From: Acrasis kona
Taxonomy: Eukaryota > Heterolobosea > Eutetramitea > Acrasida > Acrasidae
Reading direction: 5' to 3'
Assembly: GCA_026419775.2 (NCBI GenBank)
Contig: JAOPGA020001316.1
Coordinates: 1-42,167 of the forward strand
Length of the DNA stretch: 42,167 nucleotides
Shown: positions 1-9,337 of the stretch, one piece after another
How the letters are laid out: every line of letters begins with the position of its first letter
Position numbering within the stretch: position 1 is the first letter of the stretch
Position numbers and translations under genes: made by a program
The notes under the pieces: generated by a model
Told to the model about the DNA's origin: nothing
Seen by the model: the letters and a program-made list of their open reading frames with translations, nothing else
The model's database searches: none

Positions 1-2
1 AT

Positions 3-1616
3 AAGAGTGACTATTGTAACACTTGCGATGAACTGCGACATTGTATTCGACAATGCTGCTCAATCTTGAATCGAGAATCACTTGAGCCCGATGTTAGATT
101 AAAGTACGAAGCAGAGAAGAAGAAATGTGAACAAGAACTTGAGGAACATGTTGAAGAGGCTCAAGAGGAGATAGACTTCTACAAAGAGTCAATTCAAGAA
201 TGCATTGAATTGTATGACAGCATTACTGCTGATGCTAACGATAATGCCTTGAAGTCAAAACTCATTGCTGTTCTTGCCGCTGATTATCAACAGGGAAAAC
301 TTCTTCCATTTTGGGGCAGATCACCTCAACCAGGCGAGACATACTACTTCCGAAAGCTACTGTGTGATATTTTTGGGATTGTCAATCATTGTACCTGGAG
401 GACAGAAAAGCAGAAGGAAGATGGTAATGTTGTAGACGTTGCCATAGAGAAGCTAGGCGCAGAAAAATGCGGTTTTGATGTTGGAAGCACATTACATTGT
501 CCATCACAATCAGTTTTGCAAGAAAACCAAACAACCGTTTTTGTGAATGATGAAAGACAAGGAGGACCAAAGAATAGTGACCATACTGTATCGCACTTAA
601 ATCGTTACATTGACACATGTATGAGCAAGTGGGTGGAGCATATTCACCTATGGATGGACAATGCTCCAACTAACAAGAACAAGACAGTAATTGCATGGGC
701 ATGTGAACTTGTACAGTTTTCAAAAAGGTTTAAATCAATTCGTATCTCTTTCATGATACCAGGGCACAACAAATTCCATCCTGATAATTTGTTCTCTCGC
801 ATCGCTCGTACCTTCCGTGTTAATGATGTTTTTATTATTGACGAATTGATTGAAATTATAAGTCAATATAGCCAATGTGGTCTCGTTACTAGTAAAGATA
901 TCGCATGTTGGAAGGACATCACGAACCAGAAATATAGGGCATTTCCGTCGGTCAACTCTTATAGAGACTTTTTGATTGAGAAAACTGACAATGGTGTTGC
1001 TGTGAAATCAAAAGAAAAATGCTATACTGGAGAGTGGAGTGATGTGACAAGCGAATTCGTCAAAAGAGACCAAAGGAATGTTGATTGTCGACCTGGTTTG
1101 TTGAATTACAGCTACTTTGCCAGAAAGAAAACATTATGTTTGACCGAAGATAAATTGGATGATTTAAAAAAGTGTGCTAGGCATGTCGGTTTTGAATCTA
1201 CATGGTTTTATGATTCGCTTCAAAAGGAGAATAATCAGTATGAAAATGAGGAGAAGGCTGCTGCGAAATCATTAGAGGAGGCCGTAATGAACAGTTTCAC
1301 AGAGCCAGAGAGGATTCTTATGAATTTGAAGTACAAGAAGCACCTTGGCGCCTCTAAACCAGAACTTCAGAACAATATTAATACCCGCGGATTCCCAACT
1401 GAATGGTTGTGCAACAAGAAAACCCTCATTGACTTGCAAAATGTACTTTGGGAAAAGAGGACATCATTGTGGAAAGAGTATGATGAAAGATGTAAAACCT
1501 ACCAACCGGCAGAAGTTGTCACTGAACAATCGCAAAATGTGCCAAATTTTGCACAATTAGAGATGTTTTTTAGCATGACAAGTTGGAATCCAACCTCAAA
1601 CCTTAGCATACAATAA
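3..1616 (+). CDS. DUF7869-type transposase-like protein, 5' end outside window
   Basis: The frame is open from the left edge, so the gene begins outside the window; the first visible codons encode a Cys-rich knuckle (CNTCDELRHC) before a charged coiled-coil stretch. The core carries the pattern of the DUF7869 family, an RNase H-like DDE relative found in DNA transposons and expanded host families: LWMDNAPTNKNK at about 645-680, then IPGHNKFHPD and LFSRIARTF at about 757-810. About 538 residues are visible. The stop codon sits inside AATAAA (1613-1618). No terminal inverted repeats or target duplication can be seen because the 5' part is missing. Whether it is an intact element or a domesticated gene cannot be decided here. 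Family assignment comes from remembered motifs, not a search. Confidence 0.65.
   Translation, partial: KSDYCNTCDELRHCIRQCCSILNRESLEPDVRLKYEAEKKKCEQELEEHVEEAQEEIDFYKESIQECIELYDSITADANDNALKSKLIAVLAADYQQGKLLPFWGRSPQPGETYYFRKLLCDIFGIVNHCTWRTEKQKEDGNVVDVAIEKLGAEKCGFDVGSTLHCPSQSVLQENQTTVFVNDERQGGPKNSDHTVSHLNRYIDTCMSKWVEHIHLWMDNAPTNKNKTVIAWACELVQFSKRFKSIRISFMIPGHNKFHPDNLFSRIARTFRVNDVFIIDELIEIISQYSQCGLVTSKDIACWKDITNQKYRAFPSVNSYRDFLIEKTDNGVAVKSKEKCYTGEWSDVTSEFVKRDQRNVDCRPGLLNYSYFARKKTLCLTEDKLDDLKKCARHVGFESTWFYDSLQKENNQYENEEKAAAKSLEEAVMNSFTEPERILMNLKYKKHLGASKPELQNNINTRGFPTEWLCNKKTLIDLQNVLWEKRTSLWKEYDERCKTYQPAEVVTEQSQNVPNFAQLEMFFSMTSWNPTSNLSIQ
753..827 (+). repeat. 75-bp inverted repeat, copy in the transposase gene
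   Basis: This stretch of the transposase-like reading frame, spanning the IPGHNKFHPD motif, is repeated without mismatch in reverse orientation at 1654-1728. Both flanks diverge at once. Confidence 0.95.
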
Positions 1617-1653
1617 AGCGACCAGTTTATTTACTTCATGTATTCACTGTCCT

Positions 1654-1728
1654 ATCATTAACACGGAAGGTACGAGCGATGCGAGAGAACAAATTATCAG
1701 GATGGAATTTGTTGTGCCCTGGTATCAT
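1654..1728 (-). repeat. 75-bp inverted repeat, downstream copy
   Basis: This is the exact reverse complement of 753-827, starting 37 bp after the transposase stop codon. Read on the minus strand it encodes the same IPGHNKFHPD segment. Upstream of it the minus strand still gives a faintly similar FKVRKSM before the identity, so it may be the best-conserved core of a second, decayed, oppositely oriented copy. The rest of 1617-1921 shows no gene. Confidence 0.95.
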
Positions 1729-1921
1729 ACTTTTTCTAACCTTAAACGCTTTGTTGGGGGATGATGAGGTGTTTTGTGAGTGTTATGGCTGCCGTTTGCA
1801 GCGCTGCTGCTTGTATCGTGGTGCAGAAAAAGAGAAGTGTCTAGTCAACTTCTGTTTTTATTGATTTTCTCGTAATCTAATTTTACACTAACTTCGGTAC
1901 TTTTGTTTGTAATCGACTCAA

Positions 1922-4158
1922 ATGTTCCATGCGAAATTATTAAGAACTCAAGTAAAATCGTTTGCGTCACCATTTACAAAAAGATCAAGTGGGCAGATCA
2001 AAAAAATTATAAAGACAACGATGTCCAGACAAACAATCAATCAATTACTGCAAGATAACCGCCTCAAGCACTATGTGACCCAGGAATCAGTACCTGTAGT
2101 GCCTCTAGTGGTAGAGGAAGCATTTAATGGCCTCAGTGACAAGGAGAAGAAGTATGCACATTACATTTCTCAGGGTACGTACCATCATATTAAATCTAAA
2201 TAATCCATAAAGCATCATGGGCTGGTACAAGAATTGTGCTCGCTCAAGCCTCCCACGAAGCCCCTGCCATTTTTGATTTCCTACAATCCTTCTTCCGTTC
2301 TCTAGTGCCACTAGAAGGATCCTTCACTGTCGATGACTTGAACAAAAAGATCAATGCCAACGAGACCGATCTAAAGAACTTTTTACAGTATGCAGTAAAC
2401 TTTTACGGCAACCTTGGAAATTACAAGAGCTTCGGCGACACCAAGTTCATTCCCAGAATCGAAAGAGATGCCCTCGCAAAGATCGTCAGCACCAGTAGCC
2501 CCGACACCATCAAGCTCTTCGAAGCCTGTGTAGACGCCATGTACTCGCTCGACGAAGAAAACTTGGAAATTGGCTTCGGCAAGACCACCTGTTCCGGCTA
2601 CTACACCAAAGATGTAACCAAAGAAGATGCAGAGCTTGTACAAGGTTTCCTCGAACAACAAGACATTAGCGCCTACAACACACGTCTATTCAAGACCAGC
2701 GATGGATTCACGGTGTTGCTCGCAAGTGCCACCAAGCTACCATCCAAGACCCATCAATACAAGAATGTAAACATTACGGTAGAGTACGGAGATTATCAAC
2801 AGGACATGGCCAACATTGTCAAGAACTTGAAATTAGCCCAAGAAAATGCGCTCAACGATCACGAATCAAACATGTTACTAAAGTACGTGGAATCGTTCGA
2901 TCAAGGAAGCATCGAAGCACATAAAGATTCTCAACGTCATTGGATCAAGGACAAGGGACCCGTCGTCGAGAGCAACATTGGTTTCATCGAGAGCTATCGC
3001 GATCCATTAAAAGTGAGAGGAGAATGGGAAGGATTCGTCGCCGTGGTCAACAAGGAGACGACCAAGAAGTTCAACGCGCTCGTCGACAATGCAGAAAACT
3101 TCATCGCCATGTTACCGTGGAACCATCACACCAAAGCATTCGAAAAGGATCAATTCCAAAGACCAGATTTCACATCGTTAGAGGTGGTCACTTTTGCATC
3201 GAGCGGCATCCCTGCAGGAATCAACATTCCCAATTACGACGACATTCGTCAGACGGAAGGCTTCAAGAACGTGTCGCTGGGCAACGTGCTCAACGCTCCC
3301 ATCACTCAAGGAGCAGATGAATTATCGTTCCTTCACGAGAGCGATCACGAAAAATTCAAAACGTTGAAAGGAAAGGCGTTCGAAGTACAAGTGGGACTGC
3401 ACGAATTGTTGGGACACGGGAGCGGTAAATTACTGAGCAGCACCAATCAAGAAAATTCACAATTTAATTTCGACCCATCCACCACCATCAATCCGCTCAC
3501 CAACAAACCAGTCGACACGTTCTACAAGTACGGAGAGACTTATCCCGCCAAATTCTCCACCATCAGCAGCAGTTGGGAGGAATGCAGAGCGGAAGCAGTC
3601 GGCATTTACCTATGCGTGCAGGAACAAGTGTTGAACATTTTTGGATTCTGCGACAAGGAATTAGCGGACGACATTGTTTACGTCAATTGGTTGAACATGG
3701 TGAGGGCTGGATTGTTGGGATTGGAATATTACTCGCCGGACAGCAAGCAGTGGGGTCAAGCTCACATGCAAGCTAGACATGCCATCCTGAGGGTGTTATT
3801 ACGAGCGGGACAAGGATTGGTCACGTTGGAAGAATCGGATGGAGAGACATTGATTCGATTGGACGCATCGAAAATCAAAACGGTGGGAGTGGCAGCCATC
3901 GAGCACTTTTTGTTGCAGCTGAGCGTGTTGAAGAGCGTGGCCGATAAGGAATCTGCGTTCAAGCTTTACGAAGAGCTGACGTCGTTGGACGAGAGGTGGC
4001 TGCAGAGGAGACAAGTGGTATTGAACAAGAAGACGCCCAGAAGAGTGTTCGTTCAGTGCGACACCAGGTTGAATTCACGAGGTGCCGTGGAATTGCACAA
4101 CTTTGAAGCAAACGAGATTGGAATGATCAGAAGCTTTATTACGAGATTCGACCAATAA
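1922..4158 (+). CDS. DPP3: Dipeptidyl peptidase III (M49 metallopeptidase)
   Basis: A zinc exopeptidase that removes dipeptides from peptide N-termini. Two exons are joined across a 38-nt intron (2175-2212), giving 732 residues, a usual length for the family. Splicing restores YAHYISQASWAGTR, matching the conserved YAHYLSRASW region of DPP III. The family signature HELLGH is at residues 481-486, and EECRAEAVG supplies the second-motif glutamate. Before the conserved part there are 33 basic, nearly acid-free residues ahead of a second ATG (2021), which looks like a mitochondrial presequence; the second ATG would give a cytosolic form. AATAAA overlaps the stop codon, and the opposing GTPase gene ends 4 bp away. 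Confidence 0.95.
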
Positions 4159-4162
4159 ATCT

Positions 4163-5246
4163 TCAAGATATCACACACCAATTGTTATCTCCAGCGCCCA
4201 ACGTTCCTCCCTGTGCTTCGTAGTTCGAAATGTATGATTCTGCAGCTTTGACTGCCCTCTGCAACAAGTCCAGCGCCAAGTTCTCGATGGCGTGTTCTCT
4301 CTTGTCCCATTGGGTGTAGTTTTGAATGGGTTTCACCCTTTCGAATTCACAATCGAACAAATCCATAATCTCTTCCTTTTTCGTATCGTACAAATGTGTG
4401 GCCGCGTAGAGATCGCCCTGTTGTGAATTGTGACAGTCGATTTTGGTGACGGCGAATAATGGCTTGTATCCATACTCGCAGAATAAATTTACAAAATCTT
4501 CCAATTCTTTGGGCACGTGTCTTTGATTGGCCGGAATGACGAATATGACCGCGTGGGGTAATTCTTGAATGGTGGCCGTGTCCTTTCGTAGACAATCTGG
4601 ATCCAGGATGGCTGCTGGATTACGAGACAGGACGGAATACAAGTAATCCCACAGTCCCCATCTCTCCTTTTGTTTGATGCTACTATTGTCCACCACTTTG
4701 CCATCTCGTATGGCCTTGACGTGCTCGATCTCTGGCTTTAATAGCGTTTCTAATCCTCTCGTGTCGTGTCCTCGTATGGTGTTGGATTTGTTGAGGCTGT
4801 AGCCTTTGATTTTTTGAGTAAAGGCCTGTCGAGTGTTAGAATGATTCAAAGCGATGGATGCATCATACTTCTGTTGGTTTGGAACCTATGCCTGCAATGG
4901 GATCCTCTCCGTGATTTTGGAACAAGGTCCTGTGGAATGTGCTGAGCAATGATGATTTGCCGGCCCCCTTTTTCGCCTATAAGTAAAATGTTTAAATGGG
5001 TCACTCCATTTTGTAGGCACTCGTGCGAGTTGAGTTGTTTTGTTTTTTGTTTTGTTGTGTAGGATGTTGAGGTGGGGGTATCTGAGATATTTTCGGGTGC
5101 TTGTATCGAGGAGTTCTTTTTTTAATAAACAACATGTTTTATTCGGTCGAACATACGTTTGTTATTAGCCCTAGATCTGCGTCAATGTCCGATCCATCTT
5201 CGCTTAATTCTGTAGGTATGTCAACAGGGTCGTTTCTGTTCCTCAT
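4163..5246 (-). CDS. P-loop GTPase-like protein with C-terminal CaaX box (two frame breaks)
   Basis: Reading on the minus strand, exon 1 (5246-5157, an acidic N-terminus) joins exon 2 (from 5115) across a 41-nt GTATGT...AG intron. A beta strand (THLNILLIG) leads into a P-loop (EKGAGKSSLL), followed by a DTRGL G3-like motif and TKID as G4. The protein ends in CVIS, a CaaX box predicting farnesylation and membrane attachment. Two frame breaks lie at about 4964-4973 (A5/G5 tract) and 4866-4885 (AAA tract); each is resolved by one base fewer, giving about 346 residues. Whether these are errors, decay or frameshifting is open. An alternative upstream ATG lies at 5324. No exact family was recognised. 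Confidence 0.7.
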
Positions 5247-5312
5247 TGTATTGTCGGTTGTCTCCAGTTGATTACAACCAGGATCATTGAAAATATCGCG
5301 ACATACACGTAT

Positions 5313-5332
5313 ACTTATACTCAAACAGACAT
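5313..5332 (+). repeat. Dispersed direct repeat, copy 1
   Basis: Twenty bases here are identical to 7807-7826, and similarity (CCTTCTATTrTTG) continues for about 20 bases beyond. The two copies flank the ankyrin-BTB gene in the same orientation, about 2.5 kb apart. Confidence 0.7.
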
Positions 5333-5527
5333 CGATAAACCTTCTATTGTTGGTAGATCCGACGCCTTTAAAGGACTTTTGGGTGAGCTAGATTATATTT
5401 CAGGAACGAAGATTAAACAAGATTTTAACCCTGCCTTCGAGGGAGTAACTCCTCAAGTAATGATACTTCCCGACTTTTGATCTGGACGTAGATTAACTGG
5501 AATAGTATTGGGCAATCAAAAATTGTC

Positions 5528-5956
5528 TACTAAATCTTGGGAACGTACCGACCGCAGTTGCATCCATATATGGCGCGGAAGACTCAAGACACATGTCAGT
5601 AGAATTTGGAGATGTAACAGGAATTCTTGATGGAGTTCATATACGGTGCACTTATGTAAATCCTACAAGAAAATATGGTTTAGAGAATAATTGCTTGTGG
5701 TCCTATAAGTTCTCAAAAACTGCTGTAAATATACAAGTGATGTGTAATGCCGTTCGTCAGCCAATATGAACAGATAACGGTAATCCAGGTGGTCCATGAC
5801 TTACGAGCAGTAACAAGAAGTCGACTTGAGAGCATGTTACATAATGATGAGAAAAGGTTTGCAGAAGCTGTTGAGCTCATTCATGATGAGAAAGAAATGA
5901 AGAGCTTCAATCGATTGTTTATTAAAAGTCAAACACCCTTTATTTCAAAATCTTGA
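5528..5956 (+). mobile_element. Decayed PIF/Harbinger-type transposase fragment
   Basis: Frame fragments resemble the DDE_Tnp_4 transposase of Harbinger elements: VTGILDGVHIRC with the first catalytic Asp (DG.H) near 5609-5645, YKFSKTAVNIQVMCNA near 5703-5750, then PGG and, in another frame, HDLRAVTRSRLESM near 5780-5830. The reading frame contains a stop and shifts frame, and the N-terminal helix-turn-helix part is not recognisable, so this is a relic of a DNA transposon. No terminal repeats were found. The rest of 5247-5988 has no gene I recognise. Confidence 0.5.
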
Positions 5957-5988
5957 TCAATTTTTATTTTTGATATTTCATTTTCTTT

Positions 5989-7485
5989 CTAATGGACAAT
6001 AGGAGCAGAGTCAAGATACGTCAACTCATGACCCCTCCATTCGCCAGTTCTTATTCTTTCTTTGATATCCTCTATATGATGTGGCCATTCGATCCACGGA
6101 ACATAACGTAGTTTATAAAAATACTTCATATTACCAGGAACTTGATAGGATAGTTGCTTGATGGTTCTCCACCATAATATATTGTTGTGACAAGAATATG
6201 CAATGTGTAGGACATCATAAAGATTATCAAATCTGGCAATATTATTAAGAATGTATTCTTCACACTTGCGTTTGAGACCAATAGGTAGGTCGAGGAAATT
6301 ATACAAGAATATTAAACCAACAGCATTTGTATCTGTAACAAGACAAGTACCAGTGTACAAATAACCAACAAGGGACGATAACATTTCAAAACTACAATTT
6401 TCTACCTGTAAAGAATACATCGCCAAGCCTCTGTTCACAATCTCTTGAGCCTCTGCAAATTGACCTGTCAACGCCACTTTAAAGTAGTCGCTACTATATA
6501 CCAAAATGTCCTGATGGCAATAAAGGTACTCCTCTGTAGATTCCGTCGATGACAGTTTAATATCAACAGTAGTGCTCATGTAATCAATGACTGGATCGCC
6601 TGTAACAATCTCTGGATTTAAATTGCACAAAATTGACAAATGTTTTGAACAGAGTTCCACCTGTTCGTCTATTTGGTGACCAGGTACAACATCTTGCTTG
6701 TCTTTGATTTTATTTAGAATAGATAATTGTTTTAATACAAGACCTGATAACACATCTAAATGTAGTTCTTCGCATACTTTAGCAAGACCAAGTAGAGCTT
6801 GGATATGATGGGGCATCTTTGGGCTATTTGAACTGACGAGCTCTAGTAGATTGCAATTGTTAGTTTGGTACTTTAGGCTACCAGTGTAGAGGTAGTTTAT
6901 AAGACAGTCGACCAAGTCATAGGGAACGTTTTTGTGGTTGGTTAGATTGTTCAAATTAGACGTTAACCACTCCAAAGCTTCACAAGTCTTAGTAGTGAGA
7001 CTGCCTAACCTACACAAAATTACGTTCAAATGTATCTTGTAGTACTCTTGATGCGTCGTAATCTCCTTTCCGTCTACTGTTGAAACGACGAAGTAAATAA
7101 AACCGCCCATAGATGGAGTTTGGTCGTTGTCTCTATCCTCAGCCTCCTTCTTGGATATCTTACAGAATTGTGTTAAATTCTGAAACACATGCTTGTAATT
7201 CTTTTTCGTCACTTTCCTGACAGCCTTTTTGCTGTTTTTCTCGGGTCGAAGAAGGTCTCTACATTTATTTGTAAGGGCGGACGTGTATGCAGTGTGATTT
7301 TCATCGTCTGTAGCTCCAATACTCAGTAGGTACTTGACAATATCTTCCCGACCCGCGTGGGCAGCAATATACAATGGTGTTCTTCCATACTTATTCTCTT
7401 CGTTTAAAAAGTGATAATGCTCCTCAAAAATTGTCATGACTTGACTCAAGGTGCCTGTAGCGAACTCTTGGAATACATCTGTCAT
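5989..7485 (-). CDS. Ankyrin repeat and double BTB/POZ protein (ABTB1-like)
   Basis: An intronless 498-residue frame. Ankyrin repeats lie at about residues 30-75 (GRTPLYIAAHAGREDIVKYL). The region at about 120-220 ends in YLYTGSLKY, and a second BTB lies at about 300-400 (EYLYCHQDILVYSSDYFKV ... VGYLYTGT). This order (ankyrin, BTB, BTB, C-terminal helical BACK-like part) is that of ABTB1/BPOZ proteins, which act as substrate adaptors for cullin-3 ubiquitin ligases. The cullin link is inferred from family knowledge. AATAAA lies about 30 nt after the TAG stop. Confidence 0.85.
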   Translation of the reverse strand: MTDVFQEFATGTLSQVMTIFEEHYHFLNEENKYGRTPLYIAAHAGREDIVKYLLSIGATDDENHTAYTSALTNKCRDLLRPEKNSKKAVRKVTKKNYKHVFQNLTQFCKISKKEAEDRDNDQTPSMGGFIYFVVSTVDGKEITTHQEYYKIHLNVILCRLGSLTTKTCEALEWLTSNLNNLTNHKNVPYDLVDCLINYLYTGSLKYQTNNCNLLELVSSNSPKMPHHIQALLGLAKVCEELHLDVLSGLVLKQLSILNKIKDKQDVVPGHQIDEQVELCSKHLSILCNLNPEIVTGDPVIDYMSTTVDIKLSSTESTEEYLYCHQDILVYSSDYFKVALTGQFAEAQEIVNRGLAMYSLQVENCSFEMLSSLVGYLYTGTCLVTDTNAVGLIFLYNFLDLPIGLKRKCEEYILNNIARFDNLYDVLHIAYSCHNNILWWRTIKQLSYQVPGNMKYFYKLRYVPWIEWPHHIEDIKERIRTGEWRGHELTYLDSAPIVH

Positions 7486-7806
7486 TGTTGATATTATTGT
7501 TGATATTTCGAATATGAAGTCCGAACTCCCATGTTATTGTCATGAACAACCGAACTCGCTTTACAATTTGAGTACAACAAACACAACCACATTAATTTTT
7601 TCTGGGTCAACACGCGGCAACCAATATTCAAATGTTAACGGTCGCGGTTGTCTCACCAAAGTATGATTATTGAGATTACCATCATCACATTCAAGATGGT
7701 TTATTTGCGATGATTCCAAGCAATACAAATGTTTAATAAAATTTACTTTTCTTTTATTCCAACCTGACATAGAATTTGGCATTACGATGATATAAATAAA
7801 CTAGAC

Positions 7807-7826
7807 ACTTATACTCAAACAGACAT
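7807..7826 (+). repeat. Dispersed direct repeat, copy 2
   Basis: Identical over 20 bases to 5313-5332, with partial similarity beyond. Confidence 0.7.
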
Positions 7827-7999
7827 TAATATAGACCTTCTATTATTGATATATTTCATAGACGCATCGATTTTGTCAAGTTATTAACAACTAAATAACC
7901 TTAATGTTTGTATCAAGTGACAGATCAAAGTAGGACTTTTATATTCTCTATTCTAGATTTGGACACATGTCAGCGTAAAAATAAATACTTACAATCTCT

Positions 8000-8005
8000 T
8001 ATAAA
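8000..8005 (+). promoter_or_regulatory. TATA-like box
   Basis: TATAAA lies 62 nt before the start codon of the secreted basic protein. It is followed by a short GGTGA...TCACC inverted repeat (8006-8027) in the likely leader. Function is inferred from position only. Confidence 0.35.
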
Positions 8006-8066
8006 GGTGACCACCCCGCGATCACCTCAATAAAAACAGAAGACATCACAGACTCCAAATATCTTT

Positions 8067-9143
8067 ATGAATTGCATGAAACACTATACAATACTTGCTA
8101 TCATAATGGCCGCAGCTTTAATTCAGCTTGCATCTCCAGCTAGAGTACAGGACAGAAGATCGATGCAGTTCAGAAGGGACATGTCTAGAGAGTTGGATGG
8201 TGTTAGAGTGATGAATGCTAAAGACTTTTTCAAGAAAGTTGGCAAGTGGTTCCGCAACAATGTGCCTATTGTAAAAAACATTGCAGACACTGTTGATGCA
8301 GCGAAAAAGGGAGACAAAGGTGGTGCTGCTGCGTCGTTTTTTGGAGTACAAGGAATCAAGCGCGCAATAGAAAAGAAAGATGCAAAGTCTGGTGTTTTGG
8401 AAGGACTTGGTTTTGCCGCCAACTTTATACCAGGTGTTGGCAAAGGTTTAGCTGTCGGAGCCAAAATAGCCGCAAAGGAAGCAAGCAAGAAATTGGGTAA
8501 AAAATCTGCCAAGACAGCAAGAAAGATTAGCTCCAAACTATCAAAGGCAAGTAAAAAAGTTAACAAGCTTGGAAATGCTGTTGGAAAGATCAACAGTGCT
8601 GCTCAGGGTTCCAACTCAATCAACCAAAAGAGAAAAGAGAGGAGAGACAGAGGATTGAGGAACAATAAGCCAAAAACATTCAATAATTTCAGAAAAAGTC
8701 TTCAAAAATTAAAGAATAGATTGAAGAAGATCAAAACTCAAAAAAGAAAAACACCCAAAGGATCAAATAAGGGACGAAGAAACCAAAACGAAAGTAAGAA
8801 GGCAACAAGAGGATTACAAAGTAGAAGAGGTGGCAGGCCAACTCGAAAGCAACAGAGAGGTAAGTCTCAGGAAAAAGGCAAATCAAACAAACGCCGGTCA
8901 CCCAAATCTAAAAAAAGTCCACTCACAAATTCCAAAAACCGCTCGGCATCATCAAGGAACAAAAGACCTGCCAGGCAATCAAGGAAACGCAGTGCACAAA
9001 AAAATAAAAAGCAGAGTCCGAGAAATGTAGGTGCGAAGAGAAAGCCTCAAACAAGTTCCAGAAATAAGCCCAACAAACCCAGGCCAGCAAAACCTGCCAA
9101 GTCCACGAACAGTAAATCTAAAAAGTCGAAGCGAAGAGCATGA
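8067..9143 (+). CDS. Secreted, extremely basic protein of unknown family
   Basis: An intronless 358-residue protein. Residues 1-25 form a signal peptide (hydrophobic ILAIIMAAALIQLASPA). Residues about 50-185 are predicted amphipathic helices with small-residue patches (NFIPGVGKGLAVGAKIAAKE), reminiscent of membrane-inserting or glycine-zipper segments. Residues about 186-358 are a tail of Lys, Arg, Ser, Asn, Pro and Gln with almost no acidic residues and no Cys. It resembles no family I can name. Possible roles include a cationic antimicrobial, a cyst-wall or mineral-binding (silaffin-like) matrix protein, or a nucleic-acid-binding secreted protein; none is proven. AATAAA lies about 33 nt after the stop. 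Confidence 0.85.
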   Translation: MNCMKHYTILAIIMAAALIQLASPARVQDRRSMQFRRDMSRELDGVRVMNAKDFFKKVGKWFRNNVPIVKNIADTVDAAKKGDKGGAAASFFGVQGIKRAIEKKDAKSGVLEGLGFAANFIPGVGKGLAVGAKIAAKEASKKLGKKSAKTARKISSKLSKASKKVNKLGNAVGKINSAAQGSNSINQKRKERRDRGLRNNKPKTFNNFRKSLQKLKNRLKKIKTQKRKTPKGSNKGRRNQNESKKATRGLQSRRGGRPTRKQQRGKSQEKGKSNKRRSPKSKKSPLTNSKNRSASSRNKRPARQSRKRSAQKNKKQSPRNVGAKRKPQTSSRNKPNKPRPAKPAKSTNSKSKKSKRRA

Positions 9144-9337
9144 GAATCCTAACGGGTTTTAAAGAACAAACTTAGAATAAAAAGTTTAAATTTTACTTAC
9201 TGAAGCGTCCTATGATATTCCTTTGCGGTTTAGAATAGAAAAGGAAAGCCCTCACCAAACCCCGTTGCTAGGACCCCGCGGTCTACACTTCGAATATATT
9301 TTCAAACTTTGTTTCAGTCAACCTTTTCTCAAACAAC

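Larger units (their letters stand above)
7486..8066. other. Intergenic region between two divergent genes
   Basis: A 580-bp AT-rich stretch with no convincing gene. It holds repeat copy 2 at 7807-7826 and a TATA-like box before the 8067 gene. The open frame at 7561-7782 (minus) has no recognisable features. Confidence 0.6.

Noticed and set aside
1679-1864. 61-codon open frame over the inverted repeat
   Set aside because: It reads the antisense of the transposase segment; not a plausible protein.
5116-5156. A third frame break at the A7 run of the GTPase gene
   Set aside because: A 41-nt GTATGT...AG intron joins an acidic exon in frame and explains it fully.
7561-7782. 73-codon minus-strand open frame
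   Set aside because: No domain, signal or similarity; AT-rich intergenic sequence gives such frames by chance.
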